A stretch of DNA of 64,000 nucleotides. Source: Actinomycetota bacterium (GTDB lineage: Bacteria; Actinomycetota; Thermoleophilia; Gaiellales; Gaiellaceae). A model generated the notes under the pieces. It was given only the letters and a program-made list of their open reading frames with translations. It was not told the origin of the DNA and ran no database searches. Of this stretch, positions 23,900-35,897 are shown piece after piece. The position numbers and the translations under genes were made by a program. The stretch's first letter is position 1. Every line of letters begins with the position of its first letter. Where the stretch lies: the NCBI GenBank assembly GCA_005884575.1, contig VAWW01000055.1, positions 1 to 64,000 of the forward strand. The letters run 5' to 3'.

Positions 23900-25912
23900 G
23901 GTCGACGTGTTGCCGGCCGCGTCCTCGGCGGAGACCGAGTAGGCCTTCGGGCGGACGCGCATCCAGAAGTAGACCGGCCCCGCTGCCTTCACCTTCTTGA
24001 CGAAGCGCCGTGCGGCAGCCCTGAGCGTCACCGTCGCGGGCCCGTCGAGGCGGAAGCGCAGCGCCCTCCACGAGACGGGGACGAGTGACGGCGCCCGCGT
24101 GTCGACGACGAGCGGCAGCGATCGCACGAGGGCGCCGACCGTGAGCACGATGCTGTACGTCCCGTCGGCCGCCGGTGCTCCCGCGACCATGCCGTCCCAG
24201 GTCGCGGTCGCCGACACGCCCGCGTCGAATGTGCCCGATGCAAGATTCACGACCGGCTGGCCGTCGCGCTGCACGTCGACCGAGGCGTCCGCGGTCTGGG
24301 CGAGCGTGAACGACACGGTCGCAGCGTCCTGAACGCCGTCGCCGTTCGGCGAGATCGCCGCCGGCGTGACGGTGAACGCCACGGTGCTCCGGTCGATCTG
24401 GATCCCGACGACGTCGGTCGCTTGCTGGCCGTCCGCCGTCTGCGCCTGCAACACGATCGTGTATTGACCGTCCGGGACGGTCGGCAGGGCGGTGAAGGTG
24501 AAGGTCTGCTTCCCGGCCGGCTTCGGCTCGCTGAAGAGGGACGTGACCGTCGTGCCGGCCTGGTCGACGAGCGTCGCCGTCACGGTCGCGGCGATGGAGA
24601 GCGTGTACCCGATCGTCGACGTTCCCGCGGTAACGGGCGGCGTCGCCGTGACGGCGGTGAGTGCGAGCGGCGGGAGGTTGGCCCCGATCGTCCCGCGGGC
24701 CGGCCGGACGCTCGAGCCGGCGGCAATCGTCCATGCGTAGCTCCCCGGCGGTGCGGCCGTTGCGTCCCAGGTCCAGTCGACGTTCGAGCTCGTACCCGTC
24801 CCGGTGGCGACCGTCTTTCCGGTCGAGTCGGCGACGGTCACGGTCCACGGCAGAGCGACCGACAACCGGGCGGTGAAGCGGACGGGACCGCCGACCTTGC
24901 CGCTCGCGACCGGCGCGTAGAGCTTCGGCAGGCCGAGCGCCGCGACGTCCCTCGCGATCCCCGGGATCTGCGCGTAGAACGCGTCACCTGGGCAGTCGGT
25001 GAAGTACGTGTCGCGGTGGCCCGAGATCATCCGCAGGAAGACCGGCACCCCCGCGGGGAAGCGCGAGTTCCCGCCGGAGGGAATGGTGAGCGTCGCGAGC
25101 GGATCGAGGTGCGCGACGTCGAGCCGCCACGCGAGCAGCTGCTCGAGCGCGGTCTTCGCGGCCGGCGGTATGCCGGTCTTGTCGAACGTGCCGATCACCG
25201 AGATTCCGACGGAGCCGGTGTTGAACCCCTGCGAGTGCGCACCGATCACGTTCTTGTCGACGCCCCCGTACCGGCCTTCGAAGATCTGGCCGTACTTGTC
25301 GACGAGGAAGTTGTAGCCGATGTCGTTCCAGCCGTTTCCCTTCACGTGGTACACCTCGATGCCGCGCACCATCGCTGCGGACTGCTCCGGCGAGTAGTTG
25401 TTCGTGTTCACGGTGTGGTGGACGAGCGCGAAGCTGAGCGTCGGCGCGTACTGCGGCGCGGCGCGGCGGATCGTCTCGTCCGCCTGCCAGCCGGAGCGCG
25501 GGATGATCGACGGGCTGCCGGCGATCGAGAGCTTGCGCATCGGCACGAGCGAGACCGGACTCCAGAGGAAGTAGGCGCGCAGACGGCTCACCTTCCCGCG
25601 CAGCCGGTACTGGATCGCGTTCGCCGTCCCCGTCCACTCGGGGTTGCTCTTGCGCCAGGAACCGGAGCGTCCCCAGTCGTCGTCGGCCTCGAGCCACTTG
25701 CTCCAGCGGCCGCCGGCGGCGCGCGTCCGGAAGAACGGCGCGCCCGATCCCTGCCAGTGCAGTCCGACCATGTTGAACCGTCGGGGAGCCGCCGCCGCGA
25801 GCGAGCGGCCGCCGGGATGCAGCGGCACGTCTCGACTGACGATCGTGACGTCCGCCGCGGCGGCAACGGGAACGAGCGCGAGCGCGACGAGTGCGGAGAC
25901 GACAAGCTTCAT
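23882..25912 (-). CDS. Secreted N-acetylmuramoyl-L-alanine amidase (PGRP/Amidase_2)
   Basis: A 676-residue exported protein. The ATG at 25912 gives a signal peptide (MKLVVSALVALALVPVAAAA). After a ~100-residue N-terminal region comes an amidase_2 domain (about 150-330) with zinc-site residues in FALVHHTVNTN and ISGHRDTYFTDCPG, plus NGWNDIGYNFLVD. The C-terminal half holds two or three FlgD-like or Ig-like beta domains (for example ISPNGDGVQDAATVSFTL) that may bind cell wall. It should cleave the lactyl-peptide bond of peptidoglycan outside the cell. Divergent from the NfeD gene. Confidence 0.87.
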   Translation of the reverse strand: MKLVVSALVALALVPVAAAADVTIVSRDVPLHPGGRSLAAAAPRRFNMVGLHWQGSGAPFFRTRAAGGRWSKWLEADDDWGRSGSWRKSNPEWTGTANAIQYRLRGKVSRLRAYFLWSPVSLVPMRKLSIAGSPSIIPRSGWQADETIRRAAPQYAPTLSFALVHHTVNTNNYSPEQSAAMVRGIEVYHVKGNGWNDIGYNFLVDKYGQIFEGRYGGVDKNVIGAHSQGFNTGSVGISVIGTFDKTGIPPAAKTALEQLLAWRLDVAHLDPLATLTIPSGGNSRFPAGVPVFLRMISGHRDTYFTDCPGDAFYAQIPGIARDVAALGLPKLYAPVASGKVGGPVRFTARLSVALPWTVTVADSTGKTVATGTGTSSNVDWTWDATAAPPGSYAWTIAAGSSVRPARGTIGANLPPLALTAVTATPPVTAGTSTIGYTLSIAATVTATLVDQAGTTVTSLFSEPKPAGKQTFTFTALPTVPDGQYTIVLQAQTADGQQATDVVGIQIDRSTVAFTVTPAAISPNGDGVQDAATVSFTLAQTADASVDVQRDGQPVVNLASGTFDAGVSATATWDGMVAGAPAADGTYSIVLTVGALVRSLPLVVDTRAPSLVPVSWRALRFRLDGPATVTLRAAARRFVKKVKAAGPVYFWMRVRPKAYSVSAEDAAGNTSTLRRRR

Positions 25913-25982
25913 AGAAACGCGACCCGACGGCCAGGGTCGCAAGAACCCTCTTCGGCGGCAAGGGTGCGTGCCCCTTCCCAGA

Positions 25983-25988
25983 TAGAAT
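25983..25988 (+). promoter_or_regulatory. Candidate -10 box for the NfeD gene
   Basis: TAGAAT lies 10 bases before the GTG at 25999 and is the best -10 match in the 86-bp divergent gap (25913-25998). No convincing -35 is present in the GC-rich stretch upstream. The rest of the gap contains only short GC-rich inverted repeats. Confidence 0.4.
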
Positions 25989-25998
25989 CTTTACGACT

Positions 25999-27282
25999 GT
26001 GAAAGGGCGCCTGTTGCGGGGCTTTTTCCTCGCCGTCACGGTGCTGGCGCTCGCCGGACCGGCGCAGGCGGCGTCTCCGCCGCGCGTTCTGGCGATCCGG
26101 TTCGGCCCGGATCTCGAGATCAATCCCGTCACGCAGGACTACTTCACCCACCAGCTCGACCGCGCCGCAAAGGACGGGTACGACGCCGCAGTCGTGGAGC
26201 TCGATACGCCCGGCGGCCTCTCGAGCTCGATGAAGAAGATGTACCAGGCCGAGCTCCGCTCGAAGATTCCGGTGATCGTCTACGTATCGCCGGAGGGGGC
26301 GCGCGCCGCGTCGGCCGGCGTCTGGATCTCGCAAGCCGCGGACGTGCTCGCGATGGCGCCGACGACGAACATCGGCTCGTCGACGCCGATCAGCGGCAGC
26401 GGCCAGAACCTCGGCAGCGACCTCCGCCGCAAGGTCGTCAACGACGCCGCCGCATCGCTCACGGCGCTCGCCCAAACGCACCACCGCAACACGACCTGGC
26501 CCGCCCTCGCCGTCCGCAAGGCGTCGAACCTCACCGCAGAGCAGGCGCTGAAGATGCACGTGATCGACGTGATCGCGCCGAGCCTCCCCGCACTGCTGAA
26601 GAAGCTCGACGGCTACCGGACGAAGGACGCTCTACGGCCGTTCACGCTCCATCTGGCGGGCGCGCGCATCGACCACGTCTCGCCGGGCTTCCTGACGCGG
26701 CTCCTGAACACGATCATCGACCCGAACCTGATCTCGCTGCTCTTCCTCGCGGGCATCGCGGGGATCGGCTTCGAGATCTTCCACCCCGGCATCGTCCTTC
26801 CCGGCGCACTTGGTGCCGTCTCGCTGCTCACCGCGCTCTTCGGCTTCTCGGTGCTGCCCGTCAGCTGGGCAGGGATCATGCTGATCCTGCTCGGGATCTT
26901 CCTGCTCGTCGTGGACGCGCACGTCGTCACGCACGGGGCACTGACGCTCTCGGGGCTGACGAGCCTCGCAGTCGGGATGCTGCTGCTGTTCCACAATGCG
27001 CCGGCGCCGTACCACACGTCGCTGCCGCTCGTTCTCTCGATCACGGTCTCGCTCGGCCTCTTCTGGGCGTTCGCGATCACCAAGGCCGTGCAGGTCCGCC
27101 GCCGGCCGGTCCAGGTGAAGGAGAGCCGCGTGGTCGGCGAGGAGGGCGTCGTCCGCACGCCCCGCCAGGTCTTCGTCGCCGGCGAGCTATGGCGCGCGCA
27201 CCGCGCCGACGGCGGCGACCTCGTCCCGGGCGAGCACGTGCGCGTCGAGGACGTCGACGGGCTCGAGCTCACGGTGAGATAG
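25999..27282 (+). CDS. NfeD-family membrane serine protease (ClpP class)
   Basis: A 427-residue membrane protease. A signal peptide is followed by a ClpP-like domain with ELDTPGGLSSSM, the catalytic Ser in GARAASAGVWIS and the Lys candidate in SDLRRKVVNDAAA. Then come four to five membrane helices (about residues 235-360) and a C-terminal OB-like NfeD domain (VVGEEGVVRTP). This is the long NfeD1b form, usually encoded beside a slipin, as here. The partner protease-stomatin pair is linked to membrane quality control. Start: GTG 25999. Confidence 0.9.
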   Translation: MKGRLLRGFFLAVTVLALAGPAQAASPPRVLAIRFGPDLEINPVTQDYFTHQLDRAAKDGYDAAVVELDTPGGLSSSMKKMYQAELRSKIPVIVYVSPEGARAASAGVWISQAADVLAMAPTTNIGSSTPISGSGQNLGSDLRRKVVNDAAASLTALAQTHHRNTTWPALAVRKASNLTAEQALKMHVIDVIAPSLPALLKKLDGYRTKDALRPFTLHLAGARIDHVSPGFLTRLLNTIIDPNLISLLFLAGIAGIGFEIFHPGIVLPGALGAVSLLTALFGFSVLPVSWAGIMLILLGIFLLVVDAHVVTHGALTLSGLTSLAVGMLLLFHNAPAPYHTSLPLVLSITVSLGLFWAFAITKAVQVRRRPVQVKESRVVGEEGVVRTPRQVFVAGELWRAHRADGGDLVPGEHVRVEDVDGLELTVR

Positions 27283-27291
27283 GGTCAGCAC

Positions 27292-28074
27292 ATGGCCGCT
27301 GGCCTGATCGCGCTCGCCGCCGTTCTCATCATCGTCGTCCTCTTCCTGATCTCGGCGATCAAGGTCGCGCGCGAGTACGAGCGCGGGATCGTCTTCCGCC
27401 TCGGGCGCCTGCTGCCGGAGCCGAAGGGGCCGGGACTCTTCCTGCTGATCCCGGTCGTGGACCGGATGGTCAAGGTCGACCTGCGGACGATCACGCTGAA
27501 CATCCCGCCGCAGGAGGTCATCACCAAGGACAACGTGCCGGTGCGCGTCAACGCGGTCGCGTACTTCCGGATCGTCGCGCCCAAGGACGCGATCGTGCAG
27601 GTCGAGAACTTCATGGTCGCGACCTCGCAGATCGCACAGACGACGCTGCGATCGGTGCTCGGCCAGCACCAGCTCGACGAGCTGCTCTCCGAGCGCGAGA
27701 AGATCAACGCGATCCTGCAGGGGATCATCGACGAGCAGACCGCGCCGTGGGGGATCAAGGTGTCGATCGTCGAGGTGAAGGACGTCGAGATCCCGCAGGG
27801 GATGCAGCGCGCAATGGCGCGGCAGGCCGAGGCCGAGCGCGAGCGGCGCGCGAAGGTGATCAACGCCGAAGGCGAGTATCAGGCCTCCGAGCGGCTGAAG
27901 GACGCGGCGCTCGTGATCGAGCAGCACCCGACGGCGCTGCAGCTCCGTTACCTGCAGACCTTGCTCGAGCTCGGCTCGTCCCAGTCGACGACGATCGTCT
28001 TCCCGGCTCCGGTCGACATCCTCAGCACGTTCGTCGAGTCGCTGCGACCGAAGGGGAACGGCGGCTCGAGCTGA
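27292..28074 (+). CDS. Slipin / stomatin-like SPFH protein
   Basis: A 260-residue SPFH protein: one N-terminal membrane helix, then a band-7 domain ([38 protein letters not shown]) and an Ala/Glu-rich coiled coil ([19 protein letters not shown]). Slipins assemble into membrane scaffolds and are substrates or partners of NfeD proteases. It follows the NfeD gene by 9 bp, the standard operon. Its stop overlaps the likely CTG start of galT. Confidence 0.93.
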   Translation: MAAGLIALAAVLIIVVLFLISAIKVAREYERGIVFRLGRLLPEPKGPGLFLLIPVVDRMVKVDLRTITLNIPPQEVITKDNVPVRVNAVAYFRIVAPKDAIVQVENFMVATSQIAQTTLRSVLGQHQLDELLSEREKINAILQGIIDEQTAPWGIKVSIVEVKDVEIPQGMQRAMARQAEAERERRAKVINAEGEYQASERLKDAALVIEQHPTALQLRYLQTLLELGSSQSTTIVFPAPVDILSTFVESLRPKGNGGSS

Positions 28075-28949
28075 CCGACCTGCGGCGGGATCCTCTCTCC
28101 GGCCGCCTGGTCGCCGTTGCGCCGAACCGCCGCAGGCGCCCGGGCGCGGCCGCGGGACTGATCGAGCCGGCCACTGACGCGGAGCTCGACGAGTGCCCGT
28201 TCTGCGAAGGGCGGGAGGACCGGACGCCGCCGGAGAGCTTCGCCGTGGCGGACGGCCCGCGAAGTCCCGACACCCCCGGCTGGCGCGTTCGCGTCGTGCC
28301 GAACCTCTATCCCGCCTTCGAGCGGCAGGAGGTCGTCGTCCACTCGCCGCGACACGCCCGTTCGTTCGCGGAGCTCGCGGACGACGAGCTCGCCGCGACC
28401 GCGATCGCGTGGGCCGCGCGCGCCGACGCCGCACGGGCCGAGGGATTCGGCTACCTGCACGCGTTCGTCAACGAGGGCCGCGCCGCCGGCGCCAGCCTCC
28501 AGCACTCCCACTCGCAGCTCGTCTGGCTTCGAGACGCGCCACCCGCCGCAGCCGGCGAGGCCCCGGGCGGCCTGCGTGACCTCGTGCGCAGAGGGCGCGA
28601 GACGGAGCTCGAAGTCACGCATCGCGCGGACGTCATTGCGTTCTGCCATCCGGCGGGCCGCCTGCCGTACGAGATGGCGATCGCCTCGAAAGAGGAGCTC
28701 GCGCCGTGGCCGGACGGAGCGACGCTCGTCGTCGCGCTCGAGGTCTTACGCGAGGCCGTGCAGCGACTCCAGCGCGTCGAAGGTCTCGTCCCGTGGAACG
28801 CATGGCTCCACCAGGGGCGCGACTGGCACATCGAGCTCGTGCCGAGACTCGCCACGCTGGCGGGCATCGAGCTGGGAGCGGGAATCTACGTCAACACCGT
28901 CGCACCGGAGGATGCGGCAGCGGCGCTGCGGTCAGCTGAGGCCGACTAG
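28071..28949 (+). CDS. galT: Galactose-1-phosphate uridylyltransferase family protein
   Basis: A 292-residue GalT-like HIT-superfamily protein. It has the zinc pair [13 protein letters not shown], and the nucleotidyl-transfer motif QHSHSQ in place of HPHPQ. The family start, [16 protein letters not shown], lies directly after the slipin stop, and no ATG, GTG or TTG exists in frame between 28000 and it. The only candidate is CTG 28071, in a CTGA overlap with the slipin stop. The usual Leloir partners are absent nearby, so it may act on another sugar phosphate. Its TAG shares bases with the stop of the convergent MerR gene. Confidence 0.87.
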   Translation: MTDLRRDPLSGRLVAVAPNRRRRPGAAAGLIEPATDAELDECPFCEGREDRTPPESFAVADGPRSPDTPGWRVRVVPNLYPAFERQEVVVHSPRHARSFAELADDELAATAIAWAARADAARAEGFGYLHAFVNEGRAAGASLQHSHSQLVWLRDAPPAAAGEAPGGLRDLVRRGRETELEVTHRADVIAFCHPAGRLPYEMAIASKEELAPWPDGATLVVALEVLREAVQRLQRVEGLVPWNAWLHQGRDWHIELVPRLATLAGIELGAGIYVNTVAPEDAAAALRSAEAD

Positions 28950-29257
28950 GCCTCGGCGCCGGCGGCGGGCTCGGCCTGGGCCTCGCGGAACCGCCGGGCG
29001 GCCTCGATCGCCGCGCCGAGGTTGAGTCCCTTGTCCTTCGCCTGCTTGATCAGCATCACGGTCTCGAGCGCGTCGATGTCGTAGATGCGCTGCTTCTTCC
29101 CCTTCGTGGGAATCTGGGCCTTGTTGGTCCAGTAGTCCAGCTGCATCTTCGAGATCCCGGCGATCTGACAGACCTGACCGAGATAGAGCTCTACCTTGTC
29201 GAGATGGTCCGCAAGATTTATCGGTTCTAGAAGATCCATCTGCCTGCTGATCGCCAT
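28946..29257 (-). CDS. MerR-like helix-turn-helix regulator
   Basis: A 103-residue protein with one MerR-type winged helix: VCQIAGISKMQLDYWTNKAQ (HTH) then KKQRIYDIDALETVMLIKQAKDKG (wing and second helix). It lacks the long dimerisation coil and effector domain of classical MerR proteins. It lies 135 bp downstream of gyrA in the same direction and has its own good promoter. Target unknown; a role near DNA supercoiling genes is only suggested by position. Confidence 0.85.
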   Translation of the reverse strand: MAISRQMDLLEPINLADHLDKVELYLGQVCQIAGISKMQLDYWTNKAQIPTKGKKQRIYDIDALETVMLIKQAKDKGLNLGAAIEAARRFREAQAEPAAGAEA

Positions 29258-29298
29258 ACGGCACCTTTTCCTGAGTCGGGTCGAACCTCTGAGAAACA

Positions 29299-29327
29299 GT
29301 TATAGAGCCCTCTCACCATTTTGTGAA
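29299..29327 (-). promoter_or_regulatory. Sigma-70 type promoter for the MerR-like gene
   Basis: On the minus strand TTCACA (29327-29322), a 17-bp spacer and TATAAC (29304-29299) match the -35/-10 consensus at five of six bases each. The start would be near 29292, giving a leader of about 35 nt before ATG 29257. This is the best classical promoter in the window. The gap 29328-29392 also contains a CCGGGG..CCCCGG inverted repeat that could end gyrA transcription. Confidence 0.65.
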
Positions 29328-29392
29328 GACCGGGGTTGTTAAAACCTCCCCCGGATGGGGTAAATTCCTACTCGAAAGTGGTAAAGATAGAC

Positions 29393-31897
29393 CTACGTCG
29401 ACGGCCCGGAGCCGGCGGTCTCGGCAGTGTCGCCGTTGTCCGACTCCACCACCGGCGCGAGGCTGGAGACGTACTCGCCGTCGCGCAGGCGCATCGCGAT
29501 CACGCCCTGGGTCGAGCGACCCATGCGCTTGATGTCCTCGACCGGCATCTTGATCACCGTGCCGCCGGTTGAGATCAGCATCACCTGGTAGCCGTCGCGA
29601 ACCACACGCGCCCCCGCGAGCTTGCCCTTCGACTCGGTCAACTGCACGGTCTTCACGCCGAGCCCACCGCGGCCCTTCATCGGATACTCGGACACGCGTG
29701 TGCGCTTGCCGTACCCGTTCTCGGTCACGACGAGCAGGTCGGCCGCGTCCTCGGCGATGTTGATCGAGATCACCTCGTCGCCCGCACGCAAGCGCATGCC
29801 CTGAACGCCCGACGCGTCGCGGCCCATCGCGCGCACGTCCTTTTCGTGGAATCGGATCGCCTGCCCGCCGCGCGAGACCATCAGGATGTCGTCGTCGCCC
29901 GTCGAGTGGCGCACGCCGACGAGCTCGTCGCTCTCGCGCATCTTGATCGCGATGATCCCGTCGGCCTTCAGCGGCGTGTTGTAGGCCGCCAGCTCGGTCT
30001 TCTTGACGACGCCGTTCTTCGTCGCGAAGACGAGGTACTTCGCCTCCTCGAAGTTGCGCGTCTGGATCACGGCGCGCACGAGCTCGCTCTGGCGGAAGGG
30101 CAGCAGATTGACGATCGCCCGGCCCTTCGACTGGCGCGATCCGAGCGGCAGCTCGTGCACCTTGAGGCGGTAGACCTTGCCGACACTGGTGAAGAAGAGG
30201 ATGTAGTCGTGCGTCGACGCGACGAACAGGTGCTCGATGTAGTCCTCGTCCTTGAGGTCCATGCCCATGACGCCGATGCCGCCGCGGCGCTGCTCGCGGT
30301 AGGCGGTGACCGGTAGTCGCTTGATATAGCCGGAGCGGGTGATCGCGATCACCATGTCCTCTTCCGCGATCAGATCCTCGAGCTCGAGCTCCTCCTCGGC
30401 GGCGACGATCTCGGTGCGGCGGTCGTCGCGACGGCCGTAGATCTCCTTGATCTCGAGCAGCTCGTCGCGGATCAAGCCGTCGATGCGGGCAGGATCGCCG
30501 AGAATCGCGCGTAGCTCCTCGATCCGCTCGCGCAGGTCCTTGTACTCGGCCTCGACCTTGCCGCGCTCGAGCGCCGTCAGCGCGCGGAGCCTCATGTCGA
30601 GGATGGCTTGCGCCTGGATCTCGCTGAACTCGAACTGCGCCATCAGCTCCCGGCGCGCCTCGTCGGCGTCCTGCGCGGCGCGGATCAGCACGATGATCTC
30701 GTCGAGCGCGTCGAGCGCCTTGAGGTAGCCCTCGAGGACGTGTGCACGCTTCTCCGCCTGGCGGAGCTCGTACTTCGAGCGGCGGGTGACGACCTCGCGC
30801 TGGTAATCGAGGTAGTGCGTGACGAGCTCGAGCAGCGAGAGCGTCCGCGGCACGTTGTCGACGAGCGCGACGGCGTTGTAGCCGAACGTCTGTTGCAGCG
30901 ACGTGTGCTTGTACAGCTTGTTCAGCGCGACCTGCGGAATCGCGTCGCGCTTCAGCTCGACCTGGATCCGCATTCCGTTGCGGTCCGAGTGGTCGGCGAG
31001 GTCGGAGATCTCGGTCAGCACCTTGTCGCCGACGAGCTCGGCGATCTTCTTGATCACACCGGAGTCGCCGCCCTTCTTGACGCCGTAAGGCAGCTCGGTG
31101 ATCACGATCGCGGACTTGCCGCCGCGCAGCTCCTCGATGTGAGCGCGCGCGCGCATGACGATCCGCCCGCGGCCGGTGCGATACGCATCGCGAATACCCG
31201 AGCGGCCGACGATGATCCCGCCGGTTGGAAAGTCGGGCCCCTTGACGTGCTTCATCAGCTTCTCGACGTCCGTGTCCGGGTCGTCGATCAGCGCCACGAT
31301 TGCGTCGATCGTCTCTCCGAGATGGTGCGGCGGCATGTTCGTCGCCATCCCGACCGCGATCCCGGCCGCGCCGTTGACGAGCAGGTTCGGGAATCGGGCC
31401 GGCAGCACCGTCGGCTCCCGCTTCGACTCGTCGTAGTTCGGCTGGTACTCGACGGTGTCGGCGTCGATGTCCCGCAGCATCTCCGTCGCGAGCCGCGAGA
31501 GCCGCGCCTCGGTATAGCGCATCGCGGCCGGCGGGTCGTCGTCGATCGAGCCGAAGTTGCCCTGCCCGTCGACGAGCGGGTAGCGCAGCGAGAACGGCTG
31601 CGCCATCCGCACGAGCGTGTCGTAGATGGACGCGTCGCCGTGCGGGTGGTACTTGCCCATGACGTCGCCGACGGTCGCCGCAGACTTCTTGTACGGCCGG
31701 TTCGGCTGCAGGCCGGCCTCGTGCATGCCGTAGAGCACGCGGCGGTGAACGGGCTTGAGGCCGTCGCGCACGTCGGGCAGCGCGCGACCCACGATGACGG
31801 ACATCGCGTAGTCGAGATAGCTCGAGCGCATCTCCTGCTCGAGCTCGCGGGCCTCGATCCGGCCCGGCCCTAACGCTCCCGTTTCCAACTCAGACAC
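29393..31897 (-). CDS. gyrA: DNA gyrase subunit A
   Basis: The 834-residue breakage-reunion subunit of gyrase. It has the catalytic Tyr in [29 protein letters not shown] (quinolone region) and the GyrA box QRRGGIG, which separates gyrase from topoisomerase IV. Six beta-pinwheel repeats form the C-terminus. The position equivalent to E. coli Ser83 is Ala, as in mycobacteria. GTG 31897 is preferred (GGAAG five bases upstream); TTG 31909 would add four residues. It follows gyrB by 66 bp. Confidence 0.96.
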   Translation of the reverse strand: MSELETGALGPGRIEARELEQEMRSSYLDYAMSVIVGRALPDVRDGLKPVHRRVLYGMHEAGLQPNRPYKKSAATVGDVMGKYHPHGDASIYDTLVRMAQPFSLRYPLVDGQGNFGSIDDDPPAAMRYTEARLSRLATEMLRDIDADTVEYQPNYDESKREPTVLPARFPNLLVNGAAGIAVGMATNMPPHHLGETIDAIVALIDDPDTDVEKLMKHVKGPDFPTGGIIVGRSGIRDAYRTGRGRIVMRARAHIEELRGGKSAIVITELPYGVKKGGDSGVIKKIAELVGDKVLTEISDLADHSDRNGMRIQVELKRDAIPQVALNKLYKHTSLQQTFGYNAVALVDNVPRTLSLLELVTHYLDYQREVVTRRSKYELRQAEKRAHVLEGYLKALDALDEIIVLIRAAQDADEARRELMAQFEFSEIQAQAILDMRLRALTALERGKVEAEYKDLRERIEELRAILGDPARIDGLIRDELLEIKEIYGRRDDRRTEIVAAEEELELEDLIAEEDMVIAITRSGYIKRLPVTAYREQRRGGIGVMGMDLKDEDYIEHLFVASTHDYILFFTSVGKVYRLKVHELPLGSRQSKGRAIVNLLPFRQSELVRAVIQTRNFEEAKYLVFATKNGVVKKTELAAYNTPLKADGIIAIKMRESDELVGVRHSTGDDDILMVSRGGQAIRFHEKDVRAMGRDASGVQGMRLRAGDEVISINIAEDAADLLVVTENGYGKRTRVSEYPMKGRGGLGVKTVQLTESKGKLAGARVVRDGYQVMLISTGGTVIKMPVEDIKRMGRSTQGVIAMRLRDGEYVSSLAPVVESDNGDTAETAGSGPST

Positions 31898-31921
31898 GTT
31901 TGCTTCCAACCAGCGTGCAGG

Positions 31922-31940
31922 CTTCGGCCGAAGGCCGAAG
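31922..31940 (-). repeat. GGCCGAA tandem repeat and hairpin between gyrB and gyrA
   Basis: The unit GGCCGAA repeats three times at 31927-31947, and CTTCGGCC / GGCCGAAG form an 8-bp stem with a GAA loop. It lies in the gyrB-gyrA gap just before the gyrA start, so it could modulate read-through or translation. The gap otherwise has no clear promoter. Confidence 0.5.
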
Positions 31941-31963
31941 GCCGAAGGTCTGCGCGGGTTCCA

Positions 31964-34840
<2,877 letters not shown>

Positions 34841-34841
<1 letters not shown>

Positions 34842-35896
34842 CAGACGACCTTGCCGTCGCGAATCTCGATCAGCTGCGCCGGCTCGCCGGGGAGGAACGA
34901 CGCGTCGGTCGCCGTGACGAGCGTCTGGCCGAGCTGCACGACGTGCCGCGCCAGGATCTCGCGGCGCGCGGGATCGAGCTCCGACAGCACGTCGTCCAGC
35001 AGCAGGAGCGGCGCCGCGCCGCTGCGCTCGGCGATCAACTCCGCCTCGGCGAGCAGGAGCGCCAGGACGGCGAGCCGCTGCTCGCCCTGCGAGCCGAAGC
35101 TGCGGAGGTCGCGCGCGCCAGCGGAGATCGCGATGTCGTCGAGGTGCGGGCCGAGGCTCGTCACGCCTCGTTCGAGATCGCGCTCGAGCCGTGCCTCGAG
35201 CGCTTCGCGCGACGGCGGCTCCCCGGTGTAGCGAAGCTCCGCCTCCGGGAGGCCCAACTCGCCCGCCCGCTCGGCGAACGGCGGCGCGAGCCGCGCGAGC
35301 GCTTCGCGACGGGCCGCCACGAGCTCGGCCCCGAGCGCCACGATCTGCGCCGTCCACGGCTCGACCGCGTCGCGGGAGGAGAAGCCCGCGGCGACGCGGC
35401 GAAGTGCCGCATTCCGCTGCGAGACGGCGGCGGTGTACTCCGAGGGGAGCGCAGCGCGGGCCGGCGAGAGTCGGCCGAGCGCGCGGTCGAAGTACGCGCG
35501 CCGCACGATCGGCCCGCCCTTGACGACCGAGAGCCGGTCGGGAGTGAAGACCAGCGTTGCAACCTCCGAGCGGAGCTGCTCGGCCCCGCGGAGCGGCGCA
35601 CCGTTGACGGACGCTCTTTTCCCCCGCCCTGTGGACAGATCGACACGAATTTGCATCGGTACCTGGTACCGATGTCCGTCCAACTGCACCCGCGCGGCGT
35701 CCGCCCCGAAGCGGATCAGCTGCGCGTCGTTGCGGGTGCGCGGTGAGAACCCCTGTGTGCCCACGTGCAGCGACTCGAGCAGGTTCGTCTTGCCCGCGCC
35801 GTTCGGGCCGGTGACCAGGACGACGCCCGGCTCCAGGCGCTGTTCGAGCCGCGCGTACGAGCGGAAGTCGACGAGCGAGACCGTCTCGACGATCAG
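34841..35896 (-). CDS. recF: DNA replication and repair protein RecF (CTG start)
   Basis: A 351-residue SMC-like ATPase that helps load RecA at gaps. Walker A, GPNGAGKTN, is encoded at 35809-35783, and the signature and Walker B are in FGSQGEQRLAVLALLLAE and PLLLLDDVLSELD. The first usual start codon in frame (GTG 35764) lies after Walker A and so cannot be right. Upstream the protein reads LIVETVSLVDFRSYARL, the expected RecF N-terminus, beginning at CTG 35896, one base after the dnaN stop. No ATG, GTG or TTG occurs in frame before the next upstream stop. Residues around HRYQVPMQI are encoded by a dispersed palindrome. Confidence 0.92.
35652..35676. repeat. GGTACC-T-GGTACC palindrome, copy 3, inside recF
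   Basis: ATCGGTACC-T-GGTACCGAT (35655-35673) is a perfect 9-bp inverted repeat. It is the best copy of the element also seen at 1669-1692 and 18361-18378. It is in frame inside recF and encodes HRYQVPMQ, in a surface loop region where RecF proteins vary, consistent with a tolerated insertion. Confidence 0.75.
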
Positions 35897-35897
35897 C

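Noticed and set aside
35764-35766. GTG 35764 as recF start
   Set aside because: It would remove the Walker A loop that is encoded immediately upstream in the same open frame.
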